Assembly (NCBI GenBank): GCA_037176845.1
Contig: JAYKXP010000082.1
Span: 62,001-126,000, forward strand
Origin: Paramarasmius palmivorus
Taxonomy: Eukaryota > Basidiomycota > Agaricomycetes > Agaricales > Marasmiaceae
Length of the DNA: 64,000 nucleotides
Direction of reading: 5' to 3'
The position numbers and the translations under genes were made by a program. Under the pieces are notes generated by a model. The model was not told the DNA's origin, searched no databases, and worked only from the letters and a program-made list of their open reading frames with translations. Each line of letters begins with the position of its first letter. The first letter of the stretch is position 1. Positions 44,865-54,520 of the stretch are shown here, in pieces.

Positions 44865-45497
44865 ATGCCAACTGTGCCCCCGTCTGAGGTGCGTTTCTCA
44901 ATAACTTGTTGGATCTTTCCGTTTCCCTGGTGCTGATGTAGTTGATCAGCCCTTCAGCATCGTCCATGACGTGTCCGCTCTGGTCCAAACATCATCCGAG
45001 GTGTGTCAGTCAGCTGCAGATCTGTCTCGGACCCAATATTGACGTGGGTGCTTCAGGCCGTCGATTCTCTAATGACAATGGTCCAACTCCAGCGGGTTCA
45101 GGCTGCTCTACATGAGCAGCTTGTCATCACGCACAATAAGCGAGGTTCCGACGTCGCGAAACTCACTGCCATAATCGAAGAAAAGGAGAAGCAAATTGAA
45201 GCAGAGAAAGAGATGGTGTTACGCTTGGAAGCCATGGGAAAGGTTCTCCGCGACGTCATCATGGTCATGAGTAGCAAGTTGGAGTCGCAGGATACAGTGG
45301 TTCAGCAAAGGCCAGAGATCCAACGGGGATTCAGGGAAAAGCTTCTGGATATATGCCTCACCGGCAAGTCCGATTCATCTGGTAGCAATGTGAGTTCTAT
45401 GAGTCGCACACTCTTCGCAATTAATGATGATTTGACGATAAATCCCCAAGAAAGATGGCCCGACTCAGGGATAACTTTCTCCTCCGATATTCAGTAG
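44865..45497 (+). CDS. Coiled-coil protein, divergent paralogue (171 aa)
   Basis: Exons 44865-44888 (MPTVPPSE), 44950-45000 (PFSIVHDVSALVQTSSE) and 45057-45497 join in phase 0. The long exon is a charged coiled coil (DVAKLTAIIEEKEKQIEAEK, EMVLRLEAMGKVLRDVIMVM) followed by FREKLLDICLTGKSDSSGSN, matching the KELLDVCAKFGVPTGNV end of the gene at 43458-44221. An 8-residue first exon and phase-0 joins are shared with that gene, which it faces head to head. The acceptor GTTGATCAG is chosen because it gives phase agreement. Function unknown. Confidence 0.7.
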
Positions 45498-46111
45498 AAG
45501 TATGACTGGTTATCGATTATCGTCGCTTGGGCTATGCAATTCGAACAGGGATTGACTGAACGGTAGATCTTGTGAACAACGCTGCAGTATATACTGTATC
45601 AGATACATCGATCTCGCGGTATATGTATTTGTAGTTTGAAATAGCGGGATAAAATCGTGTATCCACATCATCCGAGTCTAAAGACTGCCTTTGCGCGCTC
45701 TAGCACGGAAAGTGTTGAAGCTAAGATATTGGGTATATGTTTGGTCACCGACTCTCTAAGGTATCGTCGACTTGAAAATCGCAGTTTTGATGTTCTGTCT
45801 TGAACTTCTCCCCACGGCTGATTGTCTTGAAGGTACCCTTGCCGCTGGCCTTCCCCGCACTTCACTCTGCTCTACTAATTTCGACCTCGATGATACCGTG
45901 TTGTAATTCTTGACCATGCGACTCCTTCTGCGCTTGAATTCAAAAATAAGAGGCACGAGTCTCGCGCTTGTGTAAAAGAAATTCTACCTGACAAATACAG
46001 AACAACCAGATGTGGCGAAGCCCACGGTACTTATGAGGAAATCACGAACGTTCAAACGTTCAAGTTGTGATTCCTAATCGGTTCCTAAAAACTGTCAACG
46101 TTAGTAACGGG
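45498..46111. other. Intergenic
   Basis: Short minus-strand open frames (45668-45865, 45756-45956) overlap each other and are not recognised. Confidence 0.35.
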
Positions 46112-47096
46112 CAATAGTGTAGTCGTTGCCTACAGTTTATTTCCGACGATCATAAGCTTCTTGAAAGCTGGCTGCTTGCGGTATCGTGTAGTCGACTCTT
46201 CGTCGTATCCCATCCGAAGTCTTCGATGCATCCAGCAGCAAAGTTGGCTGGTAATGTTCCGGGTTTGAATCTGACTACCCAGCCTAGGCCTTTATACTTC
46301 CAGCGTTGAGACTCGAGAGTACGATGGGACGTGCGGGACATCTACCCTCTATACACTATCCGTTATTAGAGACCAGCCTGGTCATGATGTACAAGGCTAC
46401 CGTAGCATACCAAAGACTCTTGCCGTCGGTGCCTATTCTGGTGGTGTATGTCCTCTGGTTACACGGAAAGGTACCGGTACTGCTTAGTAGCTGGCGACCA
46501 TTTCGTCGAGTTTGGGCATTTCCCCGAGGATCGAAACGAGTAGATGTAATGGTCCAGGCCTGATCAGTGGTGCTGGTAAAAGCTGGACAAATCTGATTAA
46601 TATTCTCCCAGCTGTCAGCTGACTGTCAGTCGCTTGATGAGCTACCTTTGGTAATAATGGTATACTACCCGTCCTCATCGACATCGTTCTATCCACATAC
46701 AGAAATCTCCTGGTCATCTCCTCCGAAGCAGGCTCCAAAAACAGGCTTGCAGTGCCTATTTCGATTGATTTCCATAACCAAGCAAGCGGGTGCGTCAAAA
46801 ATCGGTCTTGCACAAAAGCTCGAAGTTGTCCATATTGCGAGGTCTGAGAGCCGTAGTAGAGACTATCCTTGTAGGTGGCAAGTTGAAGATGGGGAAACAT
46901 TGACCGCGGGTGAGTGGGCTCTGAACATTTTCGTCGACAATGCTGAAGTTTTCAAACTATCTCAGCTCCGGACACTTCCAAACTGTGTGACGCCAGGCAG
47001 ATGATCAAGATAACAATCTTCATGGCCCTCGCATGCGGCTCTTAGTCAAACTTGCTGTTCTTTATTACAATACAGCAGTCTACCAGTACGCCGCTT
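46112..47096. repeat. Near-identical duplicated segment, copy 2 (inverted)
   Basis: Inverted counterpart of 27737-28709, 12 bp longer through one indel. Its right end lies 617 bp before the start codon of membrane-protein member C, just as the left end of copy 1 lies 501 bp before that of member B, with both genes transcribed away from the segment. The bases between segment and gene do not match at the two loci. Open frames on the minus strand here correspond to the plus-strand ones in copy 1. Confidence 0.85.
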
Positions 47097-47712
47097 GAAA
47101 TTCTATCCTTGTTCGTATCGCACAAACGGAGAGGAAGTGAATCGAAATTCAATAAGATCTTATCACCCAAATTTCTAGTCCTACACCCCACAAGACAACC
47201 AGTCATCAACCAGTCATCTTCCCGTCACACCCAGCGCTGCTTGAACGTTTACGACTCTCGACATGCGGAATCCGGTTTGGTCAAGCAAGCCACTGGTGCC
47301 GTTCTCGTCCTCCTCTGATCATCCGATCCAGTGGCGGCTATCCTCAACCCATTTTCCTTCTACTCTGATTAGACGCAGTCCCATGCCTCACCCGAAAGCT
47401 AGGGATGAACATTGAGACCTCCAAACTTTGACTACGCCCCTCTTTCGGCTATGCTATCCATTTCAACACGTCCTTCGGGTTCTTCACGGCCATTGCACAT
47501 TGCTGGGTATCAACAAGCTGTCAAACCGTTCGCCAGCCAAGTTGCTCGATGAAAATGATACTCAAGGGCGCCTCGTGTTTCACGCGCGCGAATTTCCGAA
47601 AGTGAGTCGTGTTCTCGATAACGAAAGACCACCGTGACCTGTATCCTTTGTCCTTCCCTTCCTCCATACACCTATCAAAGCACCTCTTCTTCTCACCAAA
47701 TTTCTCCAGGCG
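47097..47712. promoter_or_regulatory. Probable upstream region of member C
   Basis: No gene is supported; the frame 47428-47637 is not recognised. The position suggests promoter and 5'UTR of the gene at 47713. Confidence 0.25.
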
Positions 47713-48229
47713 ATGTCACGCAGCAATCCGGCACCAAATGTAGGTTTCGATTCTTTCTTCGGATCTTCGCAGCTAATACGAATTCCAGGCGTCTTGCGAC
47801 AATGACATGGAGGAATTGGACAATCTAGAAGTCGTAGCAGCGCTAGTAAAAGCACAACACTTTCAGATTGACCAGCTTCAGTCCGACGTCTATTATTTGA
47901 TGGTAGACGCAATCGTTGCGACAATTGACTTTGGCTCACAAAGGAATCCGCAGCGAGGTTTCAATCGTCTTGACAATGAAAGGGTGGACATTGCTCTAAA
48001 TTTGATGCGGCGGGGTATCATCGAGATGGAATACGAAGTAGGTTCTCGTCGAGTCCGTGTGTAGCTGAGCTCATTCCCGTCACAGCGTCAATTCATGGTC
48101 TCTTTTGCCGCGTGCATTCTAGCATACGTTCTTTTCCGAGCCTGGTTCCTTTCCACTTGCCTTCTACAGGATGTCCTTTATTCGGAATCCGGTTCACTAG
48201 GAAGCTCTTTATACAAGTGTTTTTCTTGA
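47713..48229 (+). CDS. Small single-pass membrane protein, family member C (122 aa)
   Basis: Four exons, all phase 0: 47713-47739 (MSRSNPAPN), 47789-47902 (coil, ending KAQHFQIDQLQSDVYYLM), 47954-48037 (RGFNRLDNERVDIALNLMRR) and 48086-48229 (membrane helix RQFMVSFAACILAYVLFRAW and a 27-residue tail). Introns are 49, 51 and 48 nt. The acceptor CCGCAG before exon 3 is chosen because it gives phase 0 and lines up exactly with members B and D. The segment repeat lies upstream; the transposase gene lies 236 bp downstream on the other strand. Confidence 0.8.
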
Positions 48230-48465
48230 AGCTGCGCAATTGGGACACTGAACGTGACAGAGCGATTCATGTTACCTTTCAGATATAGTTGTTGAATAGC
48301 TCTTATTGTTTTCTTTTTCGAATAACCATCAATTGGGTACTTATACATCAATGTCCTTGGCCTGCGATCCTCAAACCATAATCTCTGCTACGTGGTACTA
48401 CCATGATGCTGTCATAATCTGGTCCCCTTCGCTGCATCTCACGTTTTACTTCTATGCAGGAACAG
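48230..48465. other. Short spacer, expected left end of the transposon
   Basis: The transposase gene stops at 48466, so the left terminus of its element should lie here. A CACTA occurs at about 48196, just outside, in the coding sequence of member C, but I could not pair it with an inverted partner on the right. Confidence 0.3.
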
Positions 48466-51400
48466 TTAGTATACGCTAGAAGGAGCTTGTATCCGACTCA
48501 CCGAAGTGCGCCTTAATACCACGGCTTCTGAAGGAGAAAATTGCCATCTGGCTACGTGACCAAGCGCCTGCCCTATGTCCACCACTTCGAGATGTCCCGA
48601 AAAGTTGGACGAGACCATCTTGCATTCGAAGCCTTGGTTCCAGTATGCACGAAATGGATCAGATGTATTGTATCGATTGGAGGGGGGAAGACAACGCCGA
48701 ATGACGAGCTTCAACTGAGAAGCATCCTCGACTATGTGTTCAATACGACCAGCAGACCATTCCGACTCTGGCCTCCCTGCAGGACAAAAACACACATAGC
48801 TATTCCCCTCGTGCTCGTCAAGAATAGTGTAGTCACCAAGGGGCGCCTTTGTCCGACGAAATGTCTTATTGGGTACTGTGTCAAAAAGCCGCAGGACTTC
48901 AGCAGAAAACTTGGGGTTTTGATTTCCAACACCTTCGTCAGAAGAATCCGTGCTGTTCCAAGTAGCGTAGACCTTATTCAAAAGCTTTACGCAGGCGTGC
49001 ACCAAGCCCGGGCAATCCCAGCGAAGGAGCCACGAGCGCAGGGCAGAACCTTCACAATACGAGTGAAGAAGCGTGCTTTCAAACATCCCTATAGTTACGA
49101 GTCCGAGTTAAAGTCTATCGCCTTTATGATTGCAGGCACGTACCAGGCTTATGGTTGTGGGGTATGCCTCTGAACGTCCTTATCAACCTTTCCCCTGGAA
49201 AACACCAAAAATTTCGAACAGGACCGAAAAGGTCCATACATTCGTATATGTGAAACCCAAGATGATGAACGGGAAGGGAGAACCCAGGAAAATTCTTCTT
49301 AATACCGAGAATGTGTTGCCGCCACAGCACCCTAAACTGGTTCCGATCTTCTGGGCTCAGGCCATGCTTTGCCATGACCAGAGAAGCACAAGTCAGGGAC
49401 ATCGAAGTATCTAACACGCCATTCATCTCATTGGCATTGGCAACCGCGATTGGGGAACTCGGTTGCCATAAGCTGAGAAGAGCAAGTGGAACATAGACCT
49501 CAAATAGAACGCGCCAATTATCTGCCTTCAGGGTGCCTGCACTTGGGAGTCCTACATTCGGAGGAGGCTTTTCGGTCCATGTTGGTAGCACGGCTTCGCG
49601 CAACACCTGATGAATCCTTGCTAGAACACAGGGTGAATCCACTGGCGTCCATGGTAGGGGTTCGAGTGGTTGTTGAAATCGCTATTGGCCAACATATATT
49701 TCAAAGTTCATATGATGATGAAGATGAGACGCACCCATTCGACAAGCTTCTCTATCAAGTATGGCTTGTTCGTTCTTCTCGAAGGGAGACCTAGATCGAT
49801 GCAGACGTACAATAGCGACCGAGCTGATCGCTTATCAAGCTTCGTGGTTAGCAGGTTGCGACCTTTATCGGGGTCTAAAATGGCCTGAGATAGATGACGA
49901 TGGATATGGCCTATTCCAATTGCGGTGTTGTAGGTCATTCCGCGGCAAAGTTCTTTCAGTCGCAACTCTCGCTGTCCAGTAACAGGTGCATCCGGAGATA
50001 CCTGAACAAGCTCATCGGAGTCAACCTCCATCGATGATTCGTCCAGGTCTTCTCCTGGGATTTCAGGGCTTCCTTTGGAGTACGTCGTGAAGTAAGGCCA
50101 TTCAATCTCTCCTTCTTCCTTCACATCGTTAATTCGCTATTAATATTATATCCCAAGTTAGTCAAAGGTCACATGGAACTATTTGATGTGCTCACCCATG
50201 CAACCAAACCCCGCGCCATCTCTTCCTTCTTGATATCTGCCTTTGTGACACTGGGCAATGACGTGATACGCTTGACGACATTGCTGGGTAGAGCGAGAAG
50301 ATTACAGGCCACATAGAGAAGAGGTTGCCAGTTGCGTTGTCGCAATTTTTCCCTCAATTCAGCAATTTCCGCTTCATCCTGGGGCTTGGGATCTGATAAC
50401 AAGCCATGGAGGCTCTTCACCTGAGCTATATATCTGTTGCTCTGCGCGATATCAGGTCTAATCTTGTCAAGTTGGGCTAGCCGCCACTCCGCGAGGGTGT
50501 CTGGTAAATCTCTCCAGCGGTAAACTACCAAGGGGTCTTCGTCTTCGACAGTTTCATCTACGTCGGCGAGGAGACATAGTGGTGGGGGGACTGCAAAATC
50601 ATAATGGAAAGCAATGTCAGACATGTGCACGTCGTCCTCGTCCTTCTTGTTGCCCTGAGGGTTCTCCAATCCCAGAGCCGTCCTCCAGAACTCTGGTTTG
50701 CCACGGAGGTACACAGTATGCATCGGATCAACGATGACTTGCCTTGAGACCACAAAATAAAAGAGTCGGTCAAGTTCGGAGACGCGGACCCCAAAGCGCC
50801 GCTCTATGGACTTCCTTTGACGCCGGCTGGCCGTGTCAAAAAACCATCGTTGAGCACCTAGCCAAGCATGTTTGTCGTCCGCCTGCTGCCATTCCTCGAA
50901 GTCTGTGCGAAGGAGATGGGTTTTGTGCCAGTTCTGGCAAATGTGACAAAAGGAGTGTGACGTGGCATCTACACGACCGGAATAGGGTCGAGCAGCTTTC
51001 AGATCCGCATGAACAGCAGCCAAAGCGAACCTTTCAGTCCGCTCGTATGCTGTCGAAGAAGGACCATGATCCACTGAGGCATAGCTGTGGACCTGCACAC
51101 CACGCGTGAAACCATCCAGCAAATCGTCCACCAATGGTTTGAGATAATGGCGATGGTGACCCTTGGTACTGTCAGGTTCTCGAGGACCCTGGATCAGGCC
51201 AGGGACATAGACGTATACAGGATCATTTCGCAAGTGAAGGGGAAGATTGAGGCAATACATGGCCATCACGCCTGTGGAGGTGTGTTTGCCCCCGATGCGG
51301 TTACCTTCAATGTTGAAAAAATCACAGTACAATGCGAAAAACCATCTCCCCTCTTTACCTCTGTCTGCCACAAAGAGTTCACCGTGTGGACCAGTAAACT

Positions 51401-52720
51401 CGCGGAAAAATGATGCATCGGAGGACTTGTTTCTGTATGTTTCCTGCGAACTGTTGTCCACCTCTCTGCAGAAACTATCGCCGAAATCCCGTACTCCCGG
51501 AATGGCCAGGAAACGCCCGAACCAGTCAAAGAAAGGGTAGTATTCGTAAGATTTGATCGGACGACCATCCTTCAGGAGGGGTGTATTGCAGGGAGAATCA
51601 CGATCCGTTGGTCGCACGGTACATGTATCCGGATATCGAGGCTCGCCAGGATCGTTTTTTGGGTTGAGAGGCGGATGCGTGAAGCTGCATGAGGGGCACA
51701 CAGCGTAAATCACGGTGTCCACGTCGAGATTCAGACGATGTTCGATGGTCCGAACATCATCTGGGATTGCGTCGATCGCATGCAACTGCTCCTCGTTACG
51801 CCCTCGTCCTATCAACGCTATTGACAGCCCAAATAACTTCAATATCTTTAGTATCACCCCTGCGCTTCTCCTACTACTAGCCTCGAATATTCTGTTAGAA
51901 AGGGCCAAGCAATATGCTATCAGGGTCGAGGAATGACTTCGAGCGAATGGATTTTGTAAGGCCGCGCCTAGAACTAAGTCAATGTACGGAACTCTGGGCC
52001 TATGAAGCGACTCACTGTTGTCTATTCGAATTGGCCTGTCGTCTGGGTATTTGATTCGCCAATTGCGGCATATTCCTTCAACTAATGCGATGAGATCACT
52101 GGCTTCGTTGAGAACTTCTGCGGCATATGTTCGCGTTATCGTAGATAAGGCCTGGCGGGCGTCCGAGGCAAATTCTTCGGCATTATCGAGACGTTGTTTA
52201 ATAACATCTGCTCCCATCTTATCCGAGAGGTCAAGTTTATTGCTGATTAGCTTTTCCAACTGCTTTTTGATGTGAAGCGCATCCTTGAGCGCGCGTTGGT
52301 TCGGTCGATTAACGGCTTTGCGATCCAGGGAGGATGATAGAGGCGGAGTGGAAGATGAAGCGGATGGTGCTGGCGTGGGGTGGCCGTCCGTATCACGCAA
52401 AAGATTTTCCATCTGAGTAGTAAAAATTACTCAGACTATGCATGCAAATACAAAAAAGAAATACTCACAATCTCCTGCTCTACTTCCGAAAGGAATTGCC
52501 CCTCTTCTTCGTCTATCCTGCGCTTCTTTGGGGCGGAGGGCTCGTCACCGCCTCGCACTGTCGCAGCTAGGACACCCAGACCGAGACCTTCGAGTGAAGT
52601 CGTTGTGCTGGCCGAACCAGAATTGCCATCTGATAGCCGACGTGAGGAGGACTGCCCTTGTTTCTGGTAGTTCTCCATAACCACTTTTTGATAGCTTTCG
52701 CCTTCTTTCCTTCTTCCCAT
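48466..52720 (-). mobile_element. Intact tnp2-type (CACTA/EnSpm) DNA transposase gene
   Basis: Five exons on the minus strand join without a break: 52469-52720, 50196-52412, 49735-50136, 49144-49681 and 48466-49088 (1,343 residues). Residues 1-200 are disordered, with a basic patch (KKRRID) and a helical stretch. The tnp2 transposase domain includes VCPSCSFTHPP, YYPFFDWFGRF, FFREFTGPHGELFVADRGKE, WFFALYCDFFNIEGNRIGGK, an HxxC-type zinc motif (HSFCHICQNWHK) and the family hallmark VDPMHTVYLRGKPEFW. The fourth exon has the downstream conserved block LPTWTEKPPPNVGLPSAGTL, LKADNWRVLFEVYVPLALL and FGPVRNFWCFPGERL. No stop or frameshift was found, so it could be active. An optional 42-nt intron may lie in exon 2 (GTGAGTCGC to GACTTAG). 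Terminal repeats were not located. Confidence 0.9.
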
Positions 52721-53588
52721 GATATCGTGAAAGTCAAAGGCTGAGGGAGTATTATAAGCTGGGGTTCTTGCGACTTTAGTGGGGGTCGAGTGAAGGGCTG
52801 CGTTTGAATCAACGTACCTTCTGGAAAAGGAACTATCAGCTCAATTTCCGACTTTTCACCGTTTGTCTAGCACCCACGAGGCCAGATCCATTCCATCGGG
52901 AAGCTTGAAGACCGAGTAAGTCATCAATCAAAGTCCTGTAAAGCCAGCAGTTTCAAGCACTGAGTCATGAGTTATAAATGAATGAGGTCGACACTTGGAA
53001 TGAACCAAGGCCTGAGGCCTGAACCGCCGATTTGCAACAGAGGAGAATAGTTCACGGAATGCTCCGTGGATATTGGCGGCAAGCCATCCTGAGAGCAGTT
53101 TGAGAACTTGAAGATAGACCGGTGCTCACTGCGGCTGTTGGTTTGAAGGCAAGATCTGCCGGATCTGCCGGGGCTGCCGGGCGTTTTAGGCTTGTTTTTC
53201 TCAGGGTATAGTAGGCACTGCTACTTCAAAACCTACGATCGCGAGGCTCGAGAAAGCGGTCTCGAGACTCGAATCCGTGGTAGGGGCTAGTACGCTAGTA
53301 CGAAATTTGAATCTGCTGATAAAAATCAATTGCAATGTTTATTATCAGCGAATACCTGCAGCGTCCGATAATTAAGTTTTGGTTCAAGATTAGCAATATG
53401 CTAGTATTGTCAGTGAAGGCTAAAAATGGGATGATTGATTCTACGCTGGATTCCTCTAAAGCAACAATGAAAGATATAAGCACAGATGGAAGAAAATATT
53501 GAGCGATTGTTCGTGGTATAAGTAGCTACGACCAGGCGGTATATTGGGGACTCGACCGATTGGGATGTATTTGGTCCCCAAGAGAAGC
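52721..53588. other. Spacer containing a shard of the 42-kb unit
   Basis: ATATTGGCGGCAAGCCATCC at about 53069-53092 is identical to 42766-42786. A small direct repeat of GATCTGCCGG lies at about 53154-53170. The right terminus of the transposon should be in this interval but was not identified. Confidence 0.4.
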
Positions 53589-54024
53589 CTAAGCAGATGG
53601 TATACGAAACCAGAGGATGTACAAAGCAATGCCGATGGCCAGAAGTGCTGTACTTCGGCGCTATAGAGGTTCGAGTTTGATTTCGAGCGGATTTGATCAG
53701 AGAAACTCACAATCAATTCCAGGTTGACAGAGGCTTTCTGCGTGGATTTCATGAAGATATCGACCCTTTCATTATCGATACGTTCCAGAACTCGCTGCAC
53801 AATCCAATCATTAGTCAAAGTCAAACGAAGCGGCGACTACGCCTACTCTTAAGTAATGGATCTCGGATTGAAGTTGTTTAATACGGAAGTGTTGGACTTT
53901 TAACTCCCTCACAACTTCGACATCAGCGCCCTATAGTCCAGGTCAGCTACACAATCGTGATAAAGGGAAAAACGGAACCCACACTGAATTCCACGACCTC
54001 GGGTGCGCTATTATTAGCTGGCAT
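53589..54024 (-). CDS. Small single-pass membrane protein, family member D (93 aa)
   Basis: Four exons, all phase 0: 53983-54024 (MPANNSAPEVVEFS), 53847-53930 (GADVEVVRELKVQHFRIKQL, ending QSEIHYLR), 53711-53794 (RVLERIDNERVDIFMKSTQK, 28 residues) and 53589-53660 (membrane helix RRSTALLAIGIALYILWFRI, then PSA and stop). Introns are 52, 52 and 50 nt. It has the shortest C-terminal tail apart from member A. Exon 1 and its GTGGGTTC donor match member B; exon 3 matches member C (DNERVDI). Confidence 0.8.
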
Positions 54025-54256
54025 TGCGATTAGAGTCGAAAATTGTCGCTATATGAAGACTTGAGCACGAAGGAGTGGCGGTCAAACCTTTTGATGAAAG
54101 AAGAGACAAAGAAACCAAAAGTGGGTGCTATACATATGAAGATTCGTCATTGAGGCCGCAACGTGGTGCTTTTTGGGAAAATGTGACATTCGCGCCTTTG
54201 GAGGAACACCCGAATCGCAACTTAATCGCACCAATGCCAAATTAAGGGGGTGACGG
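54025..54256. promoter_or_regulatory. Upstream region of member D
   Basis: No gene is seen; presumed promoter and 5'UTR of the minus-strand gene. The bases do not obviously match the upstream regions of members B or C. Confidence 0.2.
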
Positions 54257-54520
54257 GTGAACCAGAGGCCTCTAACACCACCACAGCGCCAGTTTTGTCA
54301 CCAGAGGGTTGATAAGATGCTGGCTGCCAGTGTCGTTGAGTATGTCAACCCCAATAGTGTGAGCTATCGGCATTTGGCACAAAGACCACACGAAGGTGGC
54401 GGGCTGACGCTGGAAGAGCTTCAGTCAACGCGTAATGACCACGTTCTGCAAGTGAAAGCATACCTCGATATGCGACAAATGATTGGGGCACATGGACAGT
54501 TGGCTCCAATAGGCCCTGAT
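54257..54520 (+). mobile_element. Ty3/Gypsy retrotransposon fragment
   Basis: The frame RPLTPPQRQFCHQRVDKML, VNPNSVSYRHLAQRPHEGGG, LTLEELQ resembles the stretch just before reverse transcriptase in basidiomycete Ty3/Gypsy polyproteins, where a helix ending in DKML or DEML is followed by a position-variable AQKAHEGGGLT motif. No reverse transcriptase, integrase or long terminal repeat follows, so this is a short scrap. The identification rests on my recall of the motif. Confidence 0.5.

Noticed and set aside
48196..53600. CACTA terminal inverted repeats for the tnp2 transposon
   Set aside because: A CACTA word occurs near 48196 but inside the coding sequence of member C, and no inverted partner was found on the right, so I do not define element ends.
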